DNA from: Symbiodinium natans | Lineage: Eukaryota; Sar; Dinophyceae; Suessiales; Symbiodiniaceae | Direction: 5' to 3' | Assembly (NCBI GenBank): GCA_905221605.1 | Contig: CAJNDS010001112.1 | Coordinates: 3,164,992-3,228,991, forward strand | DNA length: 64,000 nucleotides | Shown here: piece after piece, positions 27,688-40,361 of the stretch | How the letters are laid out: the number at the start of each line of letters is the position of its first letter | Position numbering within the stretch: position 1 is the stretch's first letter | Notes under the pieces: generated by a model | Told to the model about the DNA's origin: nothing | What the model saw: only the letters and a program-made list of their open reading frames with translations | Databases searched by the model: none | Made by a program: the position numbers and the translations under genes

Positions 27688-28041
27688 GACGCGCTTGAGT
27701 CGCTGCAGCTTTGATCTGATCGCGCAGCAGGCTTGGCTCGTTGAGCAGTTGCCAGGGTCGCCACAGTGTCACAGTTTTTCCTTTAGGGCGGCCGGTGCTG
27801 ACATCCTGTGCCGATTTTGGAGGCACCGGCCACGTTTAAAATTTCCCGTACCATTATGCCAGCCTTTGACAGAAGGACGGCAGCGGCGGTTTCGGGGGGC
27901 TTTGTGAGGCCTTGTTGCCCCCCCCCTGGCCGCGTGTTTGTGTAGACAGCTCTCATCCTGTGCGAGCTTATGCTCGCTGGTCGGCGGCACAGGCCTGGCC
28001 AAAGACACGTCGCAACCTGCAGACCCTCCCTGGACGGCCAA
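27688..28041. other. Truncated DUF1275-to-tubulin spacer, copy C
   Basis: Matches the spacer of copy B, with the hairpin GGCCGGTGC/GCACCGGCC at 27790-27831, then loses homology at about 28041, before the tubulin start would be reached. Confidence 0.7.
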
Positions 28042-28692
28042 AACAAGCGCTGGTATCTTTCACATGCCGAACACTACAAGCAGCCTCATCCCTAGAACAC
28101 CCAAAGCCCCTTAGAACATCCTAAAGCTCTCTGCGGGTCACCATTGTAGGATCCCAAAGTTCGGAACTCACCCCGCAGCACGCCGTCACTTCAAGAAGAG
28201 CCGCATGAGCGGCGATCCACAGCCTTCATAGACCTTAAACCCCGAACCTTGAACCTTAAGCCCTAAATCCGAAACCTTAAACCCTACATCCTGAAAGATG
28301 AGGCCCCGGATCTTGCGCGACTCGGCGGAGGCTGGGTGTGGGTTGCCAGGTAGGCTGTTCTGCTTGCAGGGTGGCGGGTTTCGGTTTTAGGGTTTGGGGT
28401 TCAGGGTTTAGGGTTTAGGGATTGGGTTTTAGGGCCCGGATGTTTTACGTTTCCCAATTTCGGTTTGGAGGAGCACTGGGCTCATTGAGGGTTCTTCTCA
28501 GGATGTGTTTCAAGGGCCAGCCAAGGGTAGCGTTTAGGGGCGTTGGGGGCGTGCTTTAGGGAGGAAAAAAAGGTTTAGGGTTCAGGGTTTAGGGTTTGGG
28601 GCAGAGTCGACCCCCTCAATGATCCCTGCCGGTGCAGCCTGAAAACTTCCAAGAAAACCGAAGACGCCGCAAGGGAGAGCATAAGAACCGCT

Positions 28693-29033
28693 TTGCCCTA
28701 AACCCTAACCCTAAACCCTAAACCCTAAACCCTAAACCCTAAAACCTAAAACCCTAAAACCCTAAAACCCTAAACCCTAAACCCTATAACCCTATAACCC
28801 TATAACCCCATAACCCTAAAAGCCTATAACCCTATAACCCTAAAACCCTAAAACCCTATAACCCTAAACCCTAAACCCTATAACCCTATAACCCTAAACC
28901 CTATAACCCTATAACCCTATAACCCTATAACCCTATAACCCTATAACCCTATAACCCTATAACCCTATAACCCTGTAACCCTATAACCCTAAACCCTAAA
29001 CCCTATAACCCTATAACCCTAAACCCTAAACCC
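28693..29033. repeat. Mixed CCCTAAA / CCCTATAA array
   Basis: Begins as the heptamer CCCTAAA, then becomes the octamers CCCTAAAA and CCCTATAA (about 30 CCCTATAA units), returning to CCCTAAA at the end. The one-base-longer unit breaks the telomerase register. Confidence 0.95.
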
Positions 29034-29126
29034 ACCAGCGAGCCAGACAGGCCGGCTCTGAAGCTGACTTGAGGGGCAGCCCAGAGGCTGGCTTCGGGAA
29101 GCCATGGATTTTGGGGGGGGCCTCGG

Positions 29127-29205
29127 TTTAGGGTTTAGGGTTAAGGGGATAGGGTTTAGGGTTTAGGGTTTAGGGTTTAGGGTTTAGGGTTTAGGGTTTA
29201 GGGCG
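29127..29205. repeat. Telomere-like TTTAGGG array
   Basis: Eleven TTTAGGG units, with one AAGGGGATAGGG interruption, opposite in orientation to the array that ends at 29033. Confidence 0.95.
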
Positions 29206-30192
29206 TGTTTAGTCGGTTCGTTTAAGGCGGCTCGACTCACGGGCTGCTTCTAAAGGGCCCTTTCTTCGCCCCTAGTATTTCAAAGTATGTGATGTCAGTC
29301 TATGTCAACGAGAGTAAAGTAATTTCTTAGTAGCTGAATGAGCACACTTTACACTTTTTGGGCTACTATAATCCCTTTTAGACCTGAAAGTGTACCCTTT
29401 TTAGTGGGCTTATGAACTCTGGAATTAAGATGAAGCCCAAGCCCTATGCCGGGCCACATTCTAAGCATGCTCACTGCAGGCTCTACCGGAGGCTTCATGC
29501 GTAGTGAGGTTGTAGTCTGGGTGAGGCGCAGACTGAGTGCGGCCCGGCATAAACCCCAAACTCTGAGCGCACCTCGCCCTGACCCACTTGGTGAGGGTCT
29601 CCATAAACCAGTGCTCTCCATGTTGCCAGTGAAAGACCCTCTGAAAGCCTTAACCCTGTTTCAACCAAAGGTCTCCCCAAAGAGCCCAATACCACTAGAG
29701 AAGGAACAAGGGACATACTCGCACCTCAAATTATATAGGGATCCTTAATATGAATTAAGGCGATATTCCTTAATCAAAGGGTGCATTGCGCTCTCTGGGT
29801 CCTCAGGGAACCCCCCACTCGGGTTCAGAAGTTTAAGGGCTTTTCAGGTTTGGGCTTTATGGTTTTCGTATGTCCCCCTAAACCCTAGACCCTAAACCCT
29901 AAACACCGGGGGAACCTGAACTGCAGCACAGGCGCTCTCGGCACCCCTACCGCCGGCGAGCACGTCCGGGGGTCACAGCTGGGCGTGTTGTACCCTGGGC
30001 CCTAAACCCTAAACCCTAAACCCTTAACCCCAAGCCCGGAACCCTAAACCCTGTAGCCTTCTCCAAAGACGTGCTGCGGGTAGGGACTGGGCTCAGCGAC
30101 TTTCTGCAGTTTGGGGAGACGGAGTGGAGATGAAACGTGCATCTCCCTGTGCAACAGACCCCTAAACAGTGAGGAGCCCCAGAGGGCGCTCA

Positions 30193-30246
30193 ATCATTTA
30201 GGGTTGAGGGTTTAGGGTTTAGGGTTTAGGGTTTAGGGTTTAGGGT
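30193..30246. repeat. Telomere-like TTTAGGG array
   Basis: Seven units of TTTAGGG/TTGAGGG. Confidence 0.95.
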
Positions 30247-30774
30247 GATACAAACCCTCCCAATTCTGGGCTGGCTCGGGTTTTCGATTTTGTGGTGGGC
30301 ATTGTGGAAGGTTCTAAGGGCTCAAAAGAGTTTTCCAAGGGGCGTTGGGAGGCGAGGATTTGGCAGCATGCTTTTTTGGGGCCCACTAGGGCCGTCCTGA
30401 AGTCGTGTGGGGCCCCCTAAACCCTAAACCCTAATAAACCCTAAACCCTAGACTGGACCTTGGAAGCCCTTATGCTTGGGGTCCTCCGCCCGAAAAGAAT
30501 TGAGCCCTTAAACCCCAAACCTTAGGCAACTCGCATTTCCCCGACAAAAAACCCCCATCCCTCACCCGCCACAAAACTGTCAGGCCAGAAGCCCACGAGG
30601 TGCGACTGGTTGCTTCGGGCTTGGGGGGGATTAAGGGGCATCGTACTTTGATTCACTGGAAATGCGTCATACTTTGCCGCAGATGGCGCCATGGCACGAT
30701 GGTACTGTCGCTGTGCTGCAGGCGTTTGCCGTTTCAGCCTTCCAAGCGCGCGCCAACCCCCCCCAGAGAACAGC

Positions 30775-31725
30775 ATGCCGGCCTTGCTGAGCACTCGCGC
30801 CAGGAGCAGCCGCACGCGCGGCTGCGCCCTCCTGGCTCTGGGCGCGTGCGCGCTTTGGAGCTTCCAGGGCCAGCAGGCGTTCAGCGGCGCGCCGGTCGTG
30901 GAGGAGTCCTCGGGCCTCACCAAGATCATCGCCGACCATGCCCTGCTGATGTCTCTGGCCCTGATGGCCGTGTGCGGGGCCTTTGCCTACACCGAGAAAG
31001 CGCTGCCGCAAGCGGCTGGCCCAGCAGAGAAGCGAGCGGACTACAACAGCTTCCTGATGATCCAGAACATTCTCTGCTTCGCGTCCGGGTACGTGAACGC
31101 CCTGGCCATCATCGACATGGGCATGACCGTCTCGCACCAGAGCGGCAACACCAGCCACACGGGACGTCTCATCCTGAACGGGGGGGCCAAGTTCTTTCAC
31201 TTGATGCTGTCCTTTGGCGCCGGATCCTTCGTGGCTGGATACAGCAAGTGTGACCAGGAGGCAGTGTACCAGGGTCGCTACTCACCCAACTTGTTGGCCG
31301 CAGCCTTTGCCGTCGTGTTCGGCTGCATGGTTCACTACTGCAAGGCTGAGGCTGGCGTCGCGAACGATGCCGCCTCCGAGTGCCTGCTGCTGTGGGCATT
31401 TGCGCAGGGCATCCAGAACGGCATCACGCGAAGATGCAGCTCCCTGCCGATCTGCACCACGCACTTCACCGGCTACCTCACCGACTTCGGCGTCGGCCTG
31501 GGTCTGTGGGCACGTGCGCAGGCGGACGGCGCCGAGCCGCCTACCCTGCTGAAGGTCCTCCTCTTCGGTGCCGGCATCTTCTTCTTCGGCCTTGGCGGCG
31601 TGGCGGCCATGGAGACCCATCCTATCTGGGGTGCGCAGGCAGCACTGATCCCCGCCGCCATCATGGCGGCCGTGGCCGGTGGCCTCATCCCCGTCATCAA
31701 GACGCCCGCGAAGACCGCCGCCTAA
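30775..31725 (+). CDS. DUF1275/YoaK-like membrane protein, array copy D
   Basis: Intact 316-residue copy with the domains of copy A. It belongs with copy E in a second subfamily: both share GTGTACCAGGGTCGC, AACTTGTTGGCC and GCAGCCTTTGCC, where A/B/C have GTCTACCAGGGACGC, AACCTGTTGGCC and GCAGCGTTTGCC. Residue 14 is Thr instead of Ala. It is preceded by non-array DNA: homology starts at about 30712, just before the CTGCAGG acceptor-like site. Followed by tub-3 exon 1. Confidence 0.85.
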   Translation: MPALLSTRARSSRTRGCALLALGACALWSFQGQQAFSGAPVVEESSGLTKIIADHALLMSLALMAVCGAFAYTEKALPQAAGPAEKRADYNSFLMIQNILCFASGYVNALAIIDMGMTVSHQSGNTSHTGRLILNGGAKFFHLMLSFGAGSFVAGYSKCDQEAVYQGRYSPNLLAAAFAVVFGCMVHYCKAEAGVANDAASECLLLWAFAQGIQNGITRRCSSLPICTTHFTGYLTDFGVGLGLWARAQADGAEPPTLLKVLLFGAGIFFFGLGGVAAMETHPIWGAQAALIPAAIMAAVAGGLIPVIKTPAKTAA

Positions 31726-32501
<776 letters not shown>

Positions 32502-33119
32502 TGAACACCCTGTGCCTGCGGATTTTATAAAGGAGGAAAAGCGCTTATAAGTTTTTTTCGCAGGAGCACACAAGTTGTTTTCGCTTGCCGATGCGAGTGG
32601 GGTGACGTGTAAGAGGCAAAACAGACAGGGCGAGGAGGCTGAATTCAGGGAGCGTCGGACTTTTCTTTTTTTTTTTTGGGGGGGGGGGGGGGGGTTCGCC
32701 TCCAAGTAGGGGCCGGGCTACCACTAGGCAGCGCGGCCCGGGTCTGATGGCCCTAAACCCTAAACCCTAAACCCCAAACCCTAAACCCTAAACCCGAGTA
32801 GGACATATGCGGTAGAATGGAGGACACGTCATGCAAGCACTGAAAGTAACCTGACCACAACCCCCAAACCCTTTTAACCCCAAAGCCCTAGTCACCTGCT
32901 CCATTGGAGCCGTTCAAAGTCCTTTTCATCTTTCCCCTCATGATGCTTGAGCCAGAATGTGGCGATTTGTGCGTCATCTTTCTTTTTTCTTTCTGTCCGA
33001 AACCCATGACACCCCGGCGAAATGCTAAGGTGCCCGTGCCTTTGCTGCCTCGAACTAAGCTCGCCGAGCGAAAACTACGACTAGCCTAGCCGCTTTCCAA
33101 AACGTCAAAAAGCGATGAG

Positions 33120-34680
33120 TGGATGATCCAGCCTAAGGGCTCTTTGCCAGGTACCCCCGTGAGCTGGTCTTTGAGACTTACAGTGTCTGGCAGGAAGCAC
33201 TCAACCACCTTGCGGGACGTGCAAGACGTGTATGCGGCGCACAAGTGCAACAGCACGGTTGGCAACACCGTGCTGGGCCCCTGCGGCTGTACATGGGAAG
33301 ACAAGGCAAAGGAGCTGCAGGTGCACGAGCTCGCCTTCAAGCGCCTCACCCTGATCCAACTGGGATGCACTCTGCATGCAGGGAGAGCTGGGCCAGCTCA
33401 AGCCACTTCCGCTGCATCTGGGAGAGCAGCTCGAGTCCAAACAGAATAATAGCAATCATCCATCCGTCAGACCCAACTTTGTACGAGCCTTCCGTAGCAC
33501 AATGCGTTTTAGACAAGACGCGTCCGACACTCGCGCCCGCGAGGAGCTTCAGCCTCAGTCGAGGACCCTGCGCACTGATGACACGGGCAAAGCATTTCCA
33601 CGGACGCGCGTATCAACAGCTGACGCATCTTCCCGTGACATGCCATGACTCTTTCCATGCCGAGAAGACACGTTTGTGAAGACAACTTATGCAAGGCAGC
33701 CGGTGCAGCCATTTCGCCAGGCGGCGTCACGGCAGACGCAGGCACTGACATCAAGATTGTTCCGAGTGCTGAAGCTGAGGACCCAGAGCAGACCTTGGAG
33801 CCGTGTGCTGACGACTGCAAGGTGAGGGGCATTGGGTGTGGGTCGGGAATCCTCCAAAGTGGACACGACGCCTCCCTGCTTATCATGATGCAGCCACTCG
33901 CACGCAACATTGTTGTAACGCAAAGATGATTGAGCTCGGGGCGCATGGCCCTAGGGGGGGGGGGCTTTTTTATCGAGGAGATCTGCTGAGAATTGGAAGG
34001 GTAAGCGGCAGGAATGACTGCGCGGGGGTCACTGTCATCCTGGCACAAAAAACACAAAAGGAAAAGTTTTAAAACATATTTCAAAAATATGCAAATTTGC
34101 AAATACCTGTAGGCGCTGTACAAGAGCAAGAGGATGTGCGTCAGATTGAGCGTGAAGAAACTCTTAGCGGCGCCAGAAAACAGTTTTGGAACACAATGCT
34201 CATGCTCCTCACGTTAGATGTCTGCGTGAAGGCGTGCTCGTCCGGGACGGTGTCAATCCAGATAATTCTTTGTGACAGCGCAGCTGCCCCTCCAAGACGA
34301 AGATTGGTGCGTGGTCAGTAAAAATGTCTTGGCTGCAAAGCCTGGGCAAGGTTACATTTTTGTTGATACGGAGAGAAACAGGAAATATCCCGGCCAATCC
34401 CGGCCAAAGTCAAACTTGGGCACAAGATCCAAAAAAGAAGCGCACGTGCCAAACACGACCAAGGTGAAAGTTGCGTCTGTGCTTGAAGCTCGGCAGATTG
34501 CCAAAGCCAGGTATGTTCATGAGACGTTGTGTCTCAAGAACGCTGGGCGAAAGAATGAGACTGCAAGCAAGCCTTGTCACGAAAGCGGCTCTGCCATTGA
34601 GGTTTGGCGTCAGGAGATCTCTGTTACAGAGAGGAGACATGCCAACCCCTTGCCGGTGCGAGGATATGAGTGCTGAAGGG
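33120..34680 (+). other. Exon-like fragments of unknown proteins
   Basis: Plus-strand pieces with protein-like composition: 33200-33370 (TTLRDVQDVYAAHKCNSTVG, then AKELQVHELAFKRLTLIQLG), 34113-34212 (EQEDVRQIEREETLSGARKQ, then FWNTMLMLL), and 34440-34560 (AHVPNTTKVKVASVLEARQ, then IAKARYVHETLC). Frames change between them. No domain was recognised. If real, a gene is nested in, or was inserted into, the tubulin intron. Confidence 0.25.
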
Positions 34681-35719
34681 TGCTGGCACTTATGTTGAGT
34701 CCAACTTTGTTTGGCAAATTGGCAAGGAGGCTGTCAAGTCCCTCATTGCCCTCCTGAGTCCTCTACTAGGTAGCTCACGATTGCTATGACGAGGCAGAAT
34801 CTGTGAAGTCCAAAGTGCCATCTCCACCCTCGCTGTCCCTGGAGGCGGCGCTGGAGCATCTCAAGCACTAGTTTGCCAGATCACCAGGGATTGTTTTTCA
34901 CGCGGGATGGCCATACCTAGATTGCTCGTGTTTCCAAGTGGGCGGAGGACGCTGCTTGGAGGTTGATCGCTTCGAGCGGCCCCTGCGAAAGCCATGTGTG
35001 AGATTCGTCAGTAGCCACGTTTCTTGCTCCAGAAGATCTTGTTGGCCCTTTGCGGAATGAGCTGTCCTGGGAAACGCAAAGCCTTAAATTTTACAATTTT
35101 CGATCTTCAAACCCAAAACAGTATCGCCATAGCCCTAAAGCCTACCTAAGCTTTAGACCTTAAGCCTAAACCCTGAAGCCCCTAAAGCCTAAAACCAAAA
35201 AATGACACGCGCAAATCGAGAAGTGTGCCAAAAAACACTAAAGAAATCCAAGCCCTACAAACCCTAAGGCCTTAACGCCCAAACCCCCCCCCCCGGCGGA
35301 TGGGGGGGGGGGGGGGGAAGGGGCCAGCTGCCCACCCCCCATCCCCCCCTAAAACCCTAGAACCGTCAAAATTTCATGCTAATCCTAGACTTTAAGCCCT
35401 GAACCCCTAAGACCCTCCTTAAACCAACCCACACCCACACGCAGTGGGGGGGCGGGATGGGAGGCGGTGCCAAGGCGCCCACCGGGGTGCAGCCAAATAT
35501 ATATATATATATATATATGCTCACCCCCCCCCCCTACGACAGACCCCGGAAGCGAAAAAAAGGCTACGGACAGCATAGCTGCACACAGCAGCCAGACACG
35601 TTAACAAACAATAGATATATACATATATATATATGTGTGTGTGTGTGTATATCTATATATGGTACCTCCCCCCCAAAAAAAAACAACGTCTCCCTATGCT
35701 CTTCCCTGAAGTCCGACAG

Positions 35720-37095
35720 ATAGGGTTTTACTAATTCATTAAATATTTACTCAACTTCACAGATTTGTCTACCGTAATTGATTTCAAACACTTTCGTTAA
35801 CTTCGTTGATTCCAAAAAGTTTAATTCACATAATTTGATCCACTCAGCAATTGCTCGAGCGAGTGCTCAAACAGAAGTGACCTGAACAATTTGCTGGACA
35901 TCGTGGATTGCTATTAATTTCAAGAAGATTGCTGTTAGTTTTACTTGGGTTCCTATTAAATTTAATAGGATTCATAGGGTTCGTATGAGTTCAATAGGAA
36001 TCCAATTTAAATCAATAGGAAACCCAATAAAATGAATGAGAACCCTATTGAAATTGAGACGAGTCTTTTGTGAAAACTTAGTAAGAATCCTAGTACAATC
36101 AATAAGAACCTGGTTGAAATACGTAGAAGCTTATTAAATGAACAGGGCTCCTATTAAATTTTCTTGGAGTCCTAAATTCAGAGGAATCATAGGAAGGCCA
36201 TTGAAATGAATAGGAACCCTTTTGAATTCATAGGAATGCTATTAAAATTAATAGGAACCTTACAAAAGAATCTATGAATTCTTTTAAGAGTAACAGGAAT
36301 CCGTTTAACATGAAGATGAATCCTATTAAAAGATAAGAGGAGCCAATAAAATTCTATAAAAAAAGTAACGTGGACGCTTTAAAACTTGAAACAATAAGAG
36401 TCGTACTGTTAGAACTATGATGAACCCTATTAAAACTTTAATAAATAGGATTGCTAATAAAATTAATAAGAGTTACAATAACATTACTTCGAGTCCAAGT
36501 GAAATGAATAGGGAACAGGATTTAAAAGCATAATCGGAGCACTGTGGAATCTAGTAGGAATCCTATGAACATTATTAGGAATCCTGTCAACATGAATGAG
36601 AAACCCTGCTAAAATGAATACGAAGCCTATTCCAATTAATCAGAAGCCTTTTTACATGAATAGGAAGCTTGTCAAAGCAAACGGAATCCAATTAGAAATT
36701 GTACGACATCTTATGAAAATGAACAAGAAGCCTATTGACATGAATAGGAATATGTTTAAAGTTTGTTATGATGCTTATTAAAATTCTTAGGCTAATTTAT
36801 TAAAACTTTTATTAAAACTAACTAGGAATAAGAATGCTATTAAAATGACTAAGAATCGTATTCAAATTACTTGGCATTTGAGTAAAATGAATAGGAATCA
36901 ATCTTAAACCCAATAAAGCCCTTTAATAGGCATCCTTTAAAATTCAATACGAACCTCATTAAACAAATACAGGAACCCTATTGAAAATCACTTTGAATGC
37001 TAGTAAAATGATTAGGAATCTGATTCATTAAATAAGGACCCCCATTAAAGTGAACAGGAGTATTATCAAATTGAATAGGCAGCCTAAATCATAAT
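35720..37095. repeat. AT-rich degenerate satellite (AATAGGAATCCTATTAAA family)
   Basis: About 1.4 kb of degenerate units of roughly 20-24 bp built from ATGAATAGGAA, TCCTATTAAA and close variants. AGGAATCCT is itself near-palindromic, so each unit can fold. It is sharply AT-rich compared with its neighbours. No coding potential. Confidence 0.8.
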
Positions 37096-37099
37096 AAGG

Positions 37100-38215
37100 A
37101 ATCATATAAGAACCCCTGAAAAAATCTTATCCAAACTCCAGTTTCCAAAATTCCAAAAACCAAAATCCACCCCAAAGGTTTGGATGGAAACTCGAACGGG
37201 AGCCTCAAAATCCAAAAATCGAGCAAATTCCTCGAGTTTCCAAAATTCCAAAAATCCAAAAAAAACCACCCCAAGGTTTGGAATTTTGGAAACTCGAGGA
37301 ATTTGCTCGATTTTTGGATTTTGAGGCTCCCGTTCGAGTTTCCAAAAATCCTAAACTTGGGTTGGAGTTTTTGGGTTTTTGGAACTTTGGAAACTCGAGG
37401 GAGCCTCCAAATCCAAAAATCGAGCAAATTCCTCGAGTTTCCAAAATTCCAAAAATCCCAAAAAATCACCCCAAGGTTTGGAATTTTGGAAACTCGAGGA
37501 ATTTGCTCGATTTTTGGATTTTGAGGCTCCCGTCCGAGTTTCCAAAAATCCTAAACTTGGGTTGGAATTTTTGGATTTTTGGAATTTTGGAAACTCGAGC
37601 GGGAGCCTCCAAATCCAAAAATCGAGCAAATTCCTCGAGTTTCCAAAATTCCAAAAATCCAAAAAAATCACCCCAAGGTTTGGAATTTTGGAAACTCGAG
37701 GAATTTGCTCGATTTTTGGATTTTGACGCTCCCGCTCGAGTTTCCAAAAATCCGAAACTTGGGTTGGAGTTTTTGGATTTTTGGAATTTTGGAAACTCGA
37801 GGAATTTGCTCGATTTTTGGATTTTGACGCTCCCGCTCGAGTTTCCAAAAATCCGAAACTTGGGTTGGAGTTTTTGGATTTTGGAATTTTGGAAACTCGA
37901 GGAATTTGCTCGATTTTTGGATTTTGAGGCTCCCGCTCGAGTTTCCAAAAATCCGAAACTTGGGTTGGAATTTTTGGATTTTTGGAATTTTGGAAACTCG
38001 AGGAATTTGCTCGATTTTTGGATGTTGAAGCTCCCGCTCGAGTTTCCAAAAATCCGAAACTTGGGTTGGAATTTTTGGGTTTTTGGAATTTTGGAAACTC
38101 GAGGAATTTGCTCGATTTTTGGATTTTGAGGCTCCCGCTCGAGTTTCCAAAAATCCGAAACTTGGGTTGGAAGTTTTGGATTTTTGGAATTTTGGAAACT
38201 CGAGGAATTTTGGAG
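37100..38215. repeat. 101-bp tandem repeat with internal inverted arms and orientation switches
   Basis: Unit starts (GGAATTTTGG) lie at 37280, 37381, 37480, about 37580, 37682, 37783, 37883, 37984, 38085 and 38186, a spacing of ~101 bp. Each later unit has arms TTTTGGAAACTCGAG and CTCGAGTTTCCAAAA enclosing GGAATTTGCTCG and a GGATTTTGAGGCTCCCG core. In the first half (37100-37670) parts of the unit run in the opposite orientation. Both strands are open for hundreds of codons because of composition only. Confidence 0.9.
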
Positions 38216-38269
38216 TGTTGGTCTTCCGCCCCCTTCCTGGACAGACTGGAAATGCAATTCCAGGGTCTG

Positions 38270-38355
38270 TCGTAGGGGGGGGGGGGGTGACCATATATAT
38301 ATATACATATCTATATGTGTATATGTATATAATGGAAAAATGCAGTTGTAAAAAC

Positions 38356-38388
<33 letters not shown>

Positions 38389-38420
38389 TATACATATCTA
38401 TCCATCCATCTATCTATACA
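38270..38420. repeat. G-run and TA/CATA microsatellite
   Basis: G(13), then ATATATATAC tracts and CATCTATC words to about 38420. Confidence 0.85.
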
Positions 38421-39415
38421 CGCATACTTCCACGCCATGGGACTCATGTAGCTTCTTCACGGCTGAAAGTAAGCCTCGTGGCAGGTGTTGAATTTAAGGA
38501 CTTTTTTTTGAGACCGTTCCCGCAAACAAGGTACGCCACACACACAAATACAGCTTGCGGTTACAGGTCAAGGGCTTGCATGTGTAGCTACTTTGGGCCT
38601 ACGCTGCTTGAGGGCTTGACGTTGCAGTTTGGGTTTAATTTCCTTCAGAGGCTTTAGGGCGCAGTATGTTCGGGCTTGAACGGTTCAAGAGGAACGGTTC
38701 AAGAGCTTGAGAGCTACTTGGGCTTTCACGGCTAAAAGATTGTTGATTTGACAACGTGAAAGGCTTTGAGGATGCATTTCTTTTCGGGCAGATGGTTTTG
38801 AAGGGCTTGAAGTTGCAGTTTGAGCTTACACAGCTTTAAAGCATGAGGACGCAGACACTGAGGGGCTTGCAGTTTTTCAATCCGATTCGCCTGGGTTTCG
38901 TGCTTCCGATGCAGGGCAAGAAACATTGAGGGCACGCAATGCTGCAAGACTGTGGGCTGGCAGCCGGTAGTTGGAAGGATCTGAGACCACACAATAAACG
39001 GAACCCCCCCCCGCCCCACCCCAAGCGAAAACGCAATGAGCCGAAACAACCAGAAAACAACCCAAAGTATTCCAGGAGAAGCGAAACAAAACGGTAACGA
39101 ACCTGAAAGCTAGCAAAACCCACGAGTCAGCTAGTAAGGCGGTAGCATACACAACTACTTCAGCCACTGGTCTTCGATCGTTTACCACGTCAAGCAGCGG
39201 CCTCTATCGACCTGCAGCGTGCGCGAAGTACATTCACACTTCAACAGCGGAAGAAAACTGTTTCATTTTGACACTTTGACGGGAAACACATGCTCCCCAG
39301 GGCGTGGCGTTCCAGATCAGAAACAGTTCAAACCAACCCCAAGCGTTTCAGAAACACTGTCAGGCGTGCGTCGTTTTGTTTGATTTCTGGCGGGCGTTGG
39401 TTGTCAACTTGACAG
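38421..39415. other. Unassigned end of the tub-3 intron
   Basis: Contains a loosely repeated word GGGCTTGAAGTTGCAGTTT (near 38614 and 38800) and no recognised gene. Confidence 0.4.
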
Positions 39416-40320
<905 letters not shown>

Positions 40321-40361
40321 GGCAGGCAGGCGCGCTCCGGAGTGCAGAGCGACTGCTAGGT

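Larger units (their letters stand above)
28042..30700. other. Telomere-repeat-rich patch replacing a tubulin gene
   Basis: Lies between DUF-C and DUF-D where a tubulin copy is expected. It contains the arrays at 28693-29033, 29127-29205 and 30193-30246, shorter groups at 28380-28440, 28571-28603, 29876-29904, 30000-30055 and 30417-30450, and short exon-like islands. One of these, at about 30055-30125, reads VAFSKDVLRVGTGLSDFLQF in one frame. No gene was recognised. Confidence 0.5.

Noticed and set aside
37278-38395. Two long opposing reading frames (283 and 309 residues)
   Set aside because: They are translations of the 101-bp repeat in both directions, explained by composition.
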